From Anaeroplasma sp902783745 (lineage in GTDB: Bacteria; Bacillota_I; Bacilli_A; Acholeplasmatales; Anaeroplasmataceae), in assembly GCA_946617655.1 (NCBI GenBank), contig CAMOKL010000026.1:1-17371 (forward strand): a stretch of 17,371 bases of DNA. The letters are read 5' to 3'. Below the pieces are notes generated by a model that did no database searches, was not told where the DNA came from, and saw only the letters and a list, made by a program, of their open reading frames with translations. Positions 5,828 to 13,548 of the stretch are shown in pieces. The first letter of the stretch is position 1, and each line of letters opens with the position of its first letter. The position numbers and the translations under genes were made by a program.

Positions 5828-6387
5828 TGCTTAAATTGATAAATTTTATTTATTACGCTTATTATTCCTTCACCAATTTCATCTAAGGTTTGAGGGATTT
5901 TACCTTTAAAATAGTCTACAAATAAATGAATTGTACCATTTGTTATAAAATCAATTTCAGCTTTTCTTTTATTTTTATCATTAGATAAAAAATTAATATG
6001 AACATCCTTTGAAATAACTTCATTACATTTATCCTTTAAATTACTAATGAATCTAAGTGGTAAATCAGATAAGAATATTTTTTTATATAAATCCTCATTT
6101 CTTTTTAATAATTCAATTAATTTTTTAATATAGGTAGGATAATCTAGTGTATGACTTTTTAGATAATCCTCTAATAAAGAATTTAATAATGTAGTTATTT
6201 CATCTTCAAATTCCTCAGATACACTATAAATATCTTCATAATGACTATAGAAAGTTGATTTACTAATATCTGCTCTTTCAATAATTTCTTTTACTGTAAT
6301 TTTATTAATATCTTTTTTTTCTGAAAGTAATTCAGCAAATGCATTTTGAATTGCTTTTTTGCTTTTTCTTACGTTACGATTTTCCAT
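5824..6387 (-). CDS. TetR/AcrR-type transcriptional repressor
   Basis: About 187 residues from the preferred ATG (complement of 6385-6387), which has AGAGG nine bases upstream. An upstream in-frame ATG at 6474 would add 29 basic residues but lies right at the predicted transcription start, so I reject it. The N-terminus carries the TetR helix-turn-helix: KKAIQNAFAELL, then KITVKEIIERADISKSTFYSHY, where the recognition helix and FYxHY are diagnostic. The C-terminal part is helical and ligand-binding, without recognisable specificity. It is divergent from an ABC exporter operon with palindromic half-sites between them, so it most likely represses that operon and itself, and releases on binding an inducer such as a drug or peptide. 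Confidence 0.9.
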   Translation of the reverse strand: MENRNVRKSKKAIQNAFAELLSEKKDINKITVKEIIERADISKSTFYSHYEDIYSVSEEFEDEITTLLNSLLEDYLKSHTLDYPTYIKKLIELLKRNEDLYKKIFLSDLPLRFISNLKDKCNEVISKDVHINFLSNDKNKRKAEIDFITNGTIHLFVDYFKGKIPQTLDEIGEGIISVINKIYQFKQ

Positions 6388-6424
6388 AAATTTTTGCCTC
6401 TTTTCGAACCATTTTAGTAAATTG

Positions 6425-6438
6425 GTACGTTTTCGTAC
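6425..6438. promoter_or_regulatory. Inverted repeat in the tetR leader, probable operator
   Basis: GTACG-TTTT-CGTAC is a perfect 5-bp inverted repeat. It contains TCGTACT (6433-6439), which recurs at 6522-6528 near the exporter start, so the same regulator may bind both. Confidence 0.45.
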
Positions 6439-6479
6439 TTTGGTATAAAAACTGACTATTGTTTTGCTTTTCAATAGTG

Positions 6480-6508
6480 ATTATACTTCTAATCGTTATG
6501 AAAGTCAA
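6480..6508 (-). promoter_or_regulatory. Promoter of the tetR-like gene
   Basis: Read on the minus strand: -35 TTGACT (6508-6503), exactly 17 nt, then -10 TATAAT (6485-6480). The leader to ATG 6387 would be about 86 nt and includes the inverted repeat at 6425-6438. Confidence 0.8.
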
Positions 6509-6512
6509 CTAG

Positions 6513-6538
6513 AGTATGAAATCGTACTCGAGTATGAT
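6513..6538. promoter_or_regulatory. Triple half-site operator before the ABC exporter operon
   Basis: Three 7-bp half-sites alternate in orientation with 2-bp gaps: AGTATGA at 6513-6519, TCGTACT at 6522-6528 and AGTATGA at 6531-6537. Each adjacent pair forms an imperfect palindrome, and TACTCGAGTA at 6525-6534 is a perfect one. A possible -10, TATGAT at 6533-6538, overlaps the last half-site, though no good -35 is seen. The overlap with a promoter fits repression by the divergent TetR-type protein. Confidence 0.6.
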
Positions 6539-6560
6539 TTTGATAAGGAAGGAGTAGCAT

Positions 6561-7493
6561 ATGAGTATTATAGAAGTTAATCATTTAACTAAAGATTATG
6601 GTTCTGGAAGAGGCGTATTTGATGTTTCCTTTAAAATAGAAAAAGGAGAAGTATTTGGATTTTTAGGTCCTAATGGTGCTGGTAAATCAACGACTATAAG
6701 ACATTTGATGGGATTTTCTCATCCAAGCCAAGGAAATACAAAAATATTAGGAATGGATTCTTTTAAAGACTACGATAGAATCCTAAATAAGGTTGGATAT
6801 ATTCCTGGTGAAATAGCTTTACCACAAGGCTTAACAGGCTATCAATTTATTGATATGATGCAGCATATGTATCATGTTAATAATAAAGAAATGCTAGATA
6901 AAATGCTTAATTTATTTGAATTAAAGGAAAACGAGCTTAAATGTGATACTAAGCACATGAGCTTAGGCGTAAAAAGAAAACTTGCGATAGTAACTGCCTT
7001 TATGTCTGATCCTGAGGTTTTGATATTAGATGAACCAACATCAGGACTAGATCCTATTATGCAACAAAGATTTATTGATTTTGTTATTGAGGAGAAAAAA
7101 AGAGGTAAAACAATTCTTTTATCATCTCACATCTTTAGTGAGGTAGATGCAACATGCGATAGAATTGCTATTATTAAGGATGGAAGAATTGTAGATGAAT
7201 TTATTTCAAATGATTTAAAGCATGCATCTTTAAAACAATATCGTATTAGATTTAATGATTTAAATAATTATGAAAAATTTATTAATGAATATGATAAAAA
7301 TATAATCAATATTTTAAAAGAAGATAAGGAAAATTTTGTTTTAAATATAACTTGTGAGGATGAAAATATTAATAAGGTTATTAATCTATTTACTAAATAT
7401 AATATAAAGGAATTCAATAATATAAAAGAGACGCTAGAAGATTACTTTATGCATTTTTATAAAGAGGATAAAGAATTTGGAGGTAACTTCTAA
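6561..7493 (+). CDS. ABC exporter ATP-binding protein 1
   Basis: A 310-residue nucleotide-binding subunit. Walker A GPNGAGKST is at 36-44, a degenerate signature MSLGVKRK stands in place of LSGGxxxR, and Walker B VLILDEPTSGLDP and the switch region SSHIFSEV follow. About 80 further residues at the C-terminus resemble the regulatory tail of DrrA/BcrA-type exporters. GGAAGGAG lies 6 bases before the ATG. It is the first gene of a three-gene operon. Its stop TAA overlaps the next ATG by one base (TAATG), so the two ATPases should be made in equal amounts and probably act as a heterodimer powering the permease that follows. The substrate is unknown. Drug or antimicrobial-peptide export is inferred from the TetR partner. 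Confidence 0.93.
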   Translation: MSIIEVNHLTKDYGSGRGVFDVSFKIEKGEVFGFLGPNGAGKSTTIRHLMGFSHPSQGNTKILGMDSFKDYDRILNKVGYIPGEIALPQGLTGYQFIDMMQHMYHVNNKEMLDKMLNLFELKENELKCDTKHMSLGVKRKLAIVTAFMSDPEVLILDEPTSGLDPIMQQRFIDFVIEEKKRGKTILLSSHIFSEVDATCDRIAIIKDGRIVDEFISNDLKHASLKQYRIRFNDLNNYEKFINEYDKNIINILKEDKENFVLNITCEDENINKVINLFTKYNIKEFNNIKETLEDYFMHFYKEDKEFGGNF

Positions 7494-8410
7494 TGGAATT
7501 AAAAAATGAAGGTTTAATTGAAATAAAAGATTTAACTAAGGATTATGGAAACGAAAGAGGAATCTTTGATATCAATTTAAATATAAATAAAGGTGAAATG
7601 ATAGGATTTGTAGGAACTAATGGTTCTGGTAAAACAACTACAATAAGATCCATTTTAGGATTTATTAAACCAACCAAAGGTGAAGTTTATGTAAATGGTA
7701 TGGAATCATGGAAAAATCAAGATAAGATTGCTAAGCTTGTTGGATATGTTCCTGGTGAAATAGCCTTCCCTGATTTAAAAACAGGTGTTAATTTCTTAAA
7801 GAGTCAAGCTGAATATAAAGGAATAACTGATTTAAGCTATGCTGATTCTTTAATAAAAGAATTACAGCTAGATCCTAAAGCTAACTTAAAAAGAATGAGT
7901 AAGGGTATGAAGCAAAAAACAGCCTTAGTAGCCGCTTTAATGGCTGATTCACCAATAATTATTTTAGATGAACCAACTACAGGATTAGACCCATTAATGA
8001 GAGATGCGTTTTTAAATATTATTAAGCGTGAACATCAAAAGGGAAAAACAATATTTATGTCATCTCATATGTTTAATGAAATGGAAGATACCTGTGATAA
8101 GGTAGCTTTAATATCTAATGGACATATTATTGATATAGCAGACATGAATGCAATTAAAAATAGAAATGAAGTTGATTTTAAAATTGAATTTAATGATGCT
8201 ACATCATTTAATAAATTTATGAAAATGAATTTTAAAATTATTAGAATTCAAGAAAAATACAATCAATGCACTATTGAAATAAATAAAGATAATATCAACG
8301 ATTTATTTTTAAAATTAGATGGATTAAATGTGAAATTTTTATCTGAGGTTAAATATACTTTAGAAAAGCATTTTAAAGAAATAATGGAGGGTAATAACGA
8401 TGAAAAATAA
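7493..8410 (+). CDS. ABC exporter ATP-binding protein 2
   Basis: A 305-residue paralogue of the preceding ATPase. Both open with a (D/N)HLTKDYG-like or IKDLTKDYG block, then a GIFD(I/V) strand. Walker A GTNGSGKTT, signature MSKGMKQK, Walker B IIILDEPTTGLDP and the histidine switch SSHMFNEME are present, so it should hydrolyse ATP. The pair probably arose by tandem duplication followed by divergence. It overlaps the downstream permease by 11 bp, with GGAGG about 8 bases before that ATG lying inside this gene, so translation is coupled. Both signature motifs depart from LSGGQ (MSLGV, MSKGM). The second glycine is kept, but activity at each site may differ. Confidence 0.93.
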   Translation: MELKNEGLIEIKDLTKDYGNERGIFDINLNINKGEMIGFVGTNGSGKTTTIRSILGFIKPTKGEVYVNGMESWKNQDKIAKLVGYVPGEIAFPDLKTGVNFLKSQAEYKGITDLSYADSLIKELQLDPKANLKRMSKGMKQKTALVAALMADSPIIILDEPTTGLDPLMRDAFLNIIKREHQKGKTIFMSSHMFNEMEDTCDKVALISNGHIIDIADMNAIKNRNEVDFKIEFNDATSFNKFMKMNFKIIRIQEKYNQCTIEINKDNINDLFLKLDGLNVKFLSEVKYTLEKHFKEIMEGNNDEK

Positions 8411-10409
8411 TGAAAGAAGAATATTTTCTAAAGCTTTGTTTAAGCAAAGCTGCAAAGCAAATGGATTAATGTGGTTAATAATAACAGTTGCGGTATGCTT
8501 TATGCTATCTTGTGTTATGTTAATATCTGGTACTAGCAATATTTCAAGTGTAAAGGATGGAGTACAAGATACTATTATTCAAGAATTAATTACAAGTGAA
8601 ATTAAAAAATCATCAATTAATGTAGATGATAAAGCTTTAAATGGTGAAAAAGAATTTGATTCAAAATTTACATCAAAATTTAACGAATTAAATACAAAAG
8701 AAAATGCTATAAGATTTAAAGCTTATAAGGAAGCAAAAACTGAAGAAGCATATTTAGAATGTACAAATCTTGTTAAAGATTTAGTTACAGAAAAAATAAC
8801 TAATGCAGTAGAAGAAAAAGTAGTAAGTGAAGAAAATGAAATTAAAACAGAAATCGCAACTGCTGTAGCATCTGATATGTCAAAAGAAGAAGCTGAGGCT
8901 GAAATTGAAGCTTTAATGGCTCAAGGAAAAACTCAAAATGAAGCTATTGAAGTGGTTAAAGCTAAATATGTTGTATTAGAAACTGAAAAAATTAAAAATG
9001 AGCATATTGCTAATGCAAAAGCATCTATTATTGCATCAAAGCAAGAAGAATATACTAAAGAAGCTCAAGAAGAATTAGCAAATGAAATAAATGAAATTCA
9101 AAAAGAAACTGAAGATGATGTAACAAATAAATTTAAAGAAATGTATGTTATCCCATCTTATACTTATGCAAGTGATTCTATTAAATTATATTATGATGAA
9201 AATTCAAATGAATATAATGTTACAATGCTTACTATTAATCCAAATCATTTATTAGATAGCGAATATAGTAAAAATAATGAAGAAATACCTGATGAATATA
9301 TTAATGATTTTTCATGTTATATGTTATCAGATGTTGAAAATTATGAATATAATGATTGCCAAGGTTATTCTTTACTTGAATTTATAACAAATGATAGATC
9401 TGAATTTTTAGAAAATCGTGCAGCAAAAGCTTGTGCAATGGTTGTTGGAGCTAAAATAACTTCAGCAGATTATAAAAAAGAAATACTTAATATTTTAAAG
9501 GATTATAAGGTCACTGAAGAAAAATATGATGCAATGGGATTTGATTATAAAAATACTTATAAAATTGCTTATGAAAGTATTGTAGAATTCCAAAATAAAT
9601 TAAATTATGAATATTCATCAATAGATGAAAATATAAAAACTAATGAAGATTTATATAAAGCTAAAAAAAGAGAAATTCATGATAAGCTATTTATTGATGT
9701 CGCAGGTTCTTTATTAGATAAATTACCTGAAAATGTATCAGATGGTATTCATGAATTAGGCACTATGGATTTATATGGTTTAATTGTTGGTTCTATATTC
9801 TTTAAGATGGCAGGATTATTACTTCCAATTATCTATTTAATTATGTGTTCAAATTCTTTAATTGCTGGACAAGTTGATACTGGTTCAATGGCTTATGTTT
9901 TATCAACATCAACAAGAAGAAAGGAAGTAACATTTACTCAAGCAATTTTCCTTGCAGGTTCTTTATTATTAATGTTTATTTGTACAACAATTACATCTTG
10001 TATTTGCTTTGCAATTGCTGATGTTACAACTGATTTATCATATTTAAAATTAATATTAATTAACCTAGGTGCATTTGTAACATTATTTGCTATTTCAGGT
10101 ATTAATTATTTAACATCTTGTATCTTTGATAGAAGTAAAAAGGCAATGGCATTAGGTGGTGGAGTTTCTATGTTCTTCTTAGTTGCAACAATGCTAGGTT
10201 TATTTGGCTCACCAGTAATTCCTTCAGTTGTTAGAATTTCTGCTTTAAATAATTTCAATTATGTATCATTAATTTCTTTATTTGATGTTGTATCAATTCT
10301 AGATGGTGGTAATGCTTGGATTTATAAATTAATTATATTAGTTATTGTTGGATTAGCAGGCTATATAATTGGTTCTATTAGATTTGAAAAGAAGGATTTA
10401 CCTTTATAA
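8400..10409 (+). CDS. ABC exporter permease with large extracytoplasmic domain
   Basis: 669 residues. The first membrane segment is at about 22-44 (LMWLIITVAVCFMLSCVML). It is followed by about 410 soluble residues, largely E/K/A-rich and predicted coiled coil (for example SKEEAEAEIEALMAQG), which should lie outside the cell. Five or so membrane segments from about 460 to 660 form an ABC-2-type transmembrane domain, including the SNSLIAGQVDTGSMAYVLST loop seen in such permeases. The layout of one helix, a long external insert and a C-terminal helical bundle recalls YhgE/Pip-type proteins, but this one has its own paired ATPases. It ends before a strong terminator. The external coiled coil could contact the substrate or the cell wall, which is inference. 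Confidence 0.85.
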   Translation: MKNNERRIFSKALFKQSCKANGLMWLIITVAVCFMLSCVMLISGTSNISSVKDGVQDTIIQELITSEIKKSSINVDDKALNGEKEFDSKFTSKFNELNTKENAIRFKAYKEAKTEEAYLECTNLVKDLVTEKITNAVEEKVVSEENEIKTEIATAVASDMSKEEAEAEIEALMAQGKTQNEAIEVVKAKYVVLETEKIKNEHIANAKASIIASKQEEYTKEAQEELANEINEIQKETEDDVTNKFKEMYVIPSYTYASDSIKLYYDENSNEYNVTMLTINPNHLLDSEYSKNNEEIPDEYINDFSCYMLSDVENYEYNDCQGYSLLEFITNDRSEFLENRAAKACAMVVGAKITSADYKKEILNILKDYKVTEEKYDAMGFDYKNTYKIAYESIVEFQNKLNYEYSSIDENIKTNEDLYKAKKREIHDKLFIDVAGSLLDKLPENVSDGIHELGTMDLYGLIVGSIFFKMAGLLLPIIYLIMCSNSLIAGQVDTGSMAYVLSTSTRRKEVTFTQAIFLAGSLLLMFICTTITSCICFAIADVTTDLSYLKLILINLGAFVTLFAISGINYLTSCIFDRSKKAMALGGGVSMFFLVATMLGLFGSPVIPSVVRISALNNFNYVSLISLFDVVSILDGGNAWIYKLIILVIVGLAGYIIGSIRFEKKDLPL

Positions 10410-10444
10410 TAAGGAAAGTAATTGTAAAAGAATAACAGTTCTAT

Positions 10445-10492
10445 AAAAATAGGTTCAAACCTAGAGTGAAATCTGGGAATGAACCTATTTTT
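10445..10492 (+). terminator. Terminator of the exporter operon
   Basis: AAAAATAGGTTCA at 10445-10457 pairs with TGAACCTATTTTT at 10480-10492 (13 bp). The loop contains a smaller CCTAG/CTGGG stem. Confidence 0.9.
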
Positions 10493-10529
10493 AGTATAAT
10501 TTAAGTAGTGTATTTAAACTTAAAAAATT

Positions 10530-10560
10530 GCTATAATATAAATAAGGGCGTTATGGTGAT
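10530..10560 (+). promoter_or_regulatory. Promoter and RBS of the GGDEF gene
   Basis: TGC followed by TATAAT (10532-10537) is an extended -10. The -35 is poor. GGTGAT at 10555-10560 serves the ATG at 10566. The leader is about 20 nt. Confidence 0.6.
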
Positions 10561-10565
10561 TATCT

Positions 10566-11645
10566 ATGAAAATAAAAAAATTGCTTGGGAAAATAAGTAA
10601 AAAATTAGATAATAATGAAGAAAGAATAAGCTTTCAGTTTCTAGTTGTTTATATTCTTTTGGGAGTTGTTTCTTTCGTAATGACAATTATTAATTATTTT
10701 ACCGGATATAAATTATTGATGCATCAAACTTCAATATTTTTTATGGCTTTATTAATTAATATCATTTTGTATTTTTTTAATAAAAAAAGTGAGATAGTTT
10801 CAAGAGTATTATTCTATATTGAAATAATTGCTTTATTTACCTCATTTATTATAATAGGAGAACCACAAGGATTTTCAGCTATATGGTGTGCTTTATTTCC
10901 TACTTGTGGATTATTATTATATAGGAAAAAGTATGGATCAATATTATCACTAATCTTGTTATTAATTATAATATTCTTTTATTGGACTCCAATTGGTGTA
11001 TCATTATTACAATATGATTATGTATTAAGCTTTAAATTAAGATTTCCAATTCTATATGCTGCATTTTTTAGTGTAGGTCTTGTTTTAGAGTTTATTCTTG
11101 AATATACGCAAACTGAATTAAGTAAATCTAGAGAAAAGTATAAGAAATTATCATATTATGATGGATTAACAGGCCTATTAAATGAAAGAAGCTATTTTAA
11201 AGAAATAGAAAAGCTAAATGAATTAACAAAAGAAAAAAAGGATGATTATATTATCATGGTAATGGATTTAAATGGATTAAAGATTACTAATGATAAATAT
11301 GGACATCGCTATGGATGTCATTTAATAGTATTAACTGGACAAATATTACAAACTATTTTTAAAGAATCATTATTATTCCATGTTGGTGGAGATGAATTTC
11401 AAGCTGTAATTATAGGTAATGATTTAATTAGATTTGATGAATTAATGGAAGAATTTAAAGAAAAATTATTATATACAAAAGTTATGTTTGAAGATAAAGA
11501 ATTAATATTATCTTTAGCATATGGATATGCTAGAAGTAATCATATAAGTTTATATCGTGAATTATTTGAAGAAGCAGATAAAATGCTTTATGCTAACAAG
11601 AAGATTATAAAAGAAAAATATAATATTCCTAATAGAAGTAAATGA
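10566..11645 (+). CDS. Membrane-bound GGDEF protein, probable diguanylate cyclase
   Basis: 359 residues. Residues 1-180 contain about six membrane segments (for example FLVVYILLGVVSFVMTIINY and SILSLILLLIIIFFYW), forming a sensor region without a named family. The GGDEF domain at about 195-350 opens with DGLTGLLNERSY and has the Mg/GTP segment DLNGLKITNDKYGH (D234, N242) and an intact GGDEF at 274-278, so it can be active in making cyclic di-GMP from GTP. Two oddities appear. Cys251 replaces the usual Asp in GHxxGD, and the RxxD inhibitory site before GGDEF is absent (FKES instead), so product inhibition at the I-site is not expected. It has its own promoter and terminator. No c-di-GMP hydrolase or receptor is visible nearby. 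Confidence 0.92.
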   Translation: MKIKKLLGKISKKLDNNEERISFQFLVVYILLGVVSFVMTIINYFTGYKLLMHQTSIFFMALLINIILYFFNKKSEIVSRVLFYIEIIALFTSFIIIGEPQGFSAIWCALFPTCGLLLYRKKYGSILSLILLLIIIFFYWTPIGVSLLQYDYVLSFKLRFPILYAAFFSVGLVLEFILEYTQTELSKSREKYKKLSYYDGLTGLLNERSYFKEIEKLNELTKEKKDDYIIMVMDLNGLKITNDKYGHRYGCHLIVLTGQILQTIFKESLLFHVGGDEFQAVIIGNDLIRFDELMEEFKEKLLYTKVMFEDKELILSLAYGYARSNHISLYRELFEEADKMLYANKKIIKEKYNIPNRSK

Positions 11646-11703
11646 GATTGTTAGTTATACTATTTTTAATTAGCAAATTATTAAAATAAATAATAATATG
11701 ATA

Positions 11704-11731
11704 AGTCTTAGAAAATTATCTAAGGCTTTTT
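11704..11731 (+). terminator. Terminator after the GGDEF gene
   Basis: AGTCTTAG at 11704-11711 pairs with CTAAGGCT at 11720-11727 (one G-T pair), followed by a short T-run. Confidence 0.8.
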
Positions 11732-11750
11732 CATATATTTCTTTAATGTT

Positions 11751-11831
11751 AATATAAGATTAAAAAATAATAAATCTGTTGAAATAGAAGATGGTTATGA
11801 ATTCCAAATTAGAGATGAAAACAACGAATAA
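11751..11831 (+). pseudogene. Short C-terminal gene remnant
   Basis: A start-less frame ends NNKSVEIEDGYEFQIRDENNE then TAA (11829-11831), followed by its own terminator. The acidic, well-composed tail and the terminator suggest the 3' end of a lost gene. The family is not recognised, and at about 27 codons chance cannot be excluded. Confidence 0.35.
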
Positions 11832-11842
11832 TTAATATTTTT

Positions 11843-11875
11843 AGACTTAAAGACAAATTCTTTAAGTCTTCCTTT
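11843..11875 (+). terminator. Strong hairpin terminator
   Basis: AGACTTAAAG at 11843-11852 is a perfect 10-bp complement of CTTTAAGTCT at 11860-11869, followed by TCCTTTATT. It stands after the remnant ending at 11831 and before the promoter at 11877-11904. Confidence 0.75.
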
Positions 11876-11876
11876 A

Positions 11877-11904
11877 TTGTATTAATTTGGTTATGTTATA
11901 TAAT
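11877..11904 (+). promoter_or_regulatory. Promoter of the YwaF-ABC-FtsX cluster
   Basis: TTGTAT at 11877-11882, a 16-nt spacer, and TATAAT at 11899-11904. The transcript leader to ATG 12000 would be about 88 nt. Confidence 0.55.
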
Positions 11905-11999
11905 ATTAGGGGAATTATATATTTTTTAAAATTATAATTGGGTTGGGGAATATATTTATTTTTGGTAAGATATTTTTACTAAAAAGAAAGAGGTTATTT

Positions 12000-12872
12000 A
12001 TGTTTTTTGAAGAAGTAGTTAATCCTATAGAGTTTTATAAGGACGGTTTCTTTGGATATGGTGAAAAAGGAGATTTTACATATTTCTCTTTTTGGCATAT
12101 TTTCCCAATAGTATTATTAATTGCCGCAATAATACTAACATATATTTATAGAAAAAAGCTTAGTGAATTTAAATATGAAAAACAAGTTAGATTTGTACTA
12201 GGATGTCTAATATTATTATTTGAGGCAGGCTATTATTGGAGATTACTTTATGTAGGAAGTGAAGGAGTAACTAATACATTACTTACTAAATTACCATTCC
12301 AAATATGTGAGTGGACTGCGATATTTGCGGCATTAACCTTATTTGTTGAAAATAAGACATTATTTGATATAGATGTATTTGTATGTCTAACATTAGGAAT
12401 TGTTCCTTTAATTACTCCTGCAGTAATTACAACAACAGGTCCTACATATTTTAGATATTATCAATTTTTTGGTGAACACTTATTACCAATTTATGCAGTA
12501 TTTTATATGATGTTTGTAAAATGTTATAAATATGATTTAAAAACTATTTATAAGCCTATTATATTCTTAGTTATTTTAGCTATTATATCAATTATATTAA
12601 ATCAAAATATTAAAGATGCTAATTATTTATATTTAGCTAATGATACACAAGGTGAAAGCCTAGCAAATGTTTTACCTAAAAACATGTATTTAAAATTATT
12701 AATATATACTGGTGTTGTATTTATGTTATTTGCGATAGAATATCTTGTATTTAGATTATCATTTTATCTTGCGAATAGAATAAGAAATAATAAAAATAAT
12801 ACTACATTAGAAAATCCTAATGAAATTAATATAGGTGATGATAATAATGGAGAAGGTAATAATCGAGGTTAA
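12000..12872 (+). CDS. YwaF/TIGR02206-family integral membrane protein
   Basis: I choose ATG 12000 (290 residues) because AAGAGG lies just upstream. A longer form from TTG 11943 adds a basic stretch without a good ribosome site. It has six or seven membrane segments, beginning with SFWHIFPIVLLIAAIILTYIY. The family is suggested by FEAGYYWRLLY, LPFQICEWTAIFAAL and the GPTYFRYYQFFGEHLLPIY block. The biochemical role of this family is not established. The last 20 residues (NPNEINIGDDNNGEGNNRG) are hydrophilic and overlap the start of the next gene by 26 bp in another frame. The overlap suggests coupled translation with the ABC transporter that follows. Confidence 0.75.
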   Translation: MFFEEVVNPIEFYKDGFFGYGEKGDFTYFSFWHIFPIVLLIAAIILTYIYRKKLSEFKYEKQVRFVLGCLILLFEAGYYWRLLYVGSEGVTNTLLTKLPFQICEWTAIFAALTLFVENKTLFDIDVFVCLTLGIVPLITPAVITTTGPTYFRYYQFFGEHLLPIYAVFYMMFVKCYKYDLKTIYKPIIFLVILAIISIILNQNIKDANYLYLANDTQGESLANVLPKNMYLKLLIYTGVVFMLFAIEYLVFRLSFYLANRIRNNKNNTTLENPNEINIGDDNNGEGNNRG

Positions 12873-13548
12873 AAATGTTTCTAAAAAGTATATAGATGGC
12901 GTAGAAGAAAAATATGCATTAAATGATGTATCATTAAATGTATATGATAAAGAATTCTTAGTTATATTAGGTGGATCAGGTTCTGGTAAATCCACCCTTT
13001 TAAACTTGATTGCAGGACTTGATGATATAGATTCTGGTAATATCATAGTAAATGGTGAAGATATTTCAAAATTTAATAAAAATCAATTAACATTATATAG
13101 AAGAAATGATATTGGATATGTTTATCAATTCTATAATTTATTACCTGAATTAACTGTAATCCAAAATGTAACATTAGCCCCAGGCTCAAGAGACAAGAAA
13201 ACCGCAGAAGAATTACTAAAAATGGTTGGTTTAGGTGATAAAATAGATAAATACCCAAATCAATTATCCGGAGGAGAACAACAGCGTGTCGCAATAGCGC
13301 GCGCTATTAATAAAAAATCTAATATATTATTATGTGATGAACCAACAGGTGCCTTAGATGATAAATCAGGAAGAGGAGTATTAAAATTATTAAGTAAGCT
13401 ACATGATGATGGTAAAACAATAGTTTTAGTAACCCATATAAAGGATATAGCTAAAATAGCTGATAGAGTTATTACATTAAAAGATTCTTTAGTAATAAGT
13501 AATGAGAAGAATGAAAATAAGATATCAATAGATGAGGTATTTTGGTAA
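12847..13548 (+). CDS. ABC transporter ATP-binding protein, MacB/LolD type
   Basis: About 233 residues from ATG 12847. The site AGGTGATG just upstream decides this start over the GTG/ATG a few codons earlier. Walker A GGSGSGKST, Q-loop YQFYNLLPELTV, canonical signature LSGGEQQRVAIARA, Walker B ILLCDEPTGALD and switch VTHIKDI are all intact. This pattern is that of the MacB/LolD/FtsE group, which power FtsX-type permeases that act as mechanical transmitters instead of channels. Its stop TAA shares one base with the next ATG (TAATG, 13546-13550), so it is coupled to the permease. In Firmicutes such pairs often export or give resistance to antimicrobial peptides. That role is inference here because no two-component sensor lies beside it. 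Confidence 0.95.
   Translation: MEKVIIEVKNVSKKYIDGVEEKYALNDVSLNVYDKEFLVILGGSGSGKSTLLNLIAGLDDIDSGNIIVNGEDISKFNKNQLTLYRRNDIGYVYQFYNLLPELTVIQNVTLAPGSRDKKTAEELLKMVGLGDKIDKYPNQLSGGEQQRVAIARAINKKSNILLCDEPTGALDDKSGRGVLKLLSKLHDDGKTIVLVTHIKDIAKIADRVITLKDSLVISNEKNENKISIDEVFW

Noticed and set aside
6388..6474. Longer tetR start adding 29 residues
   Set aside because: The start would coincide with the predicted transcription start (about 6473) and has no ribosome site. The inner ATG has AGAGG.
12807..13294. Two minus-strand frames (79 and 73 codons) in the MacB-type ATPase gene
   Set aside because: Antisense shadows of well-conserved ABC motifs.
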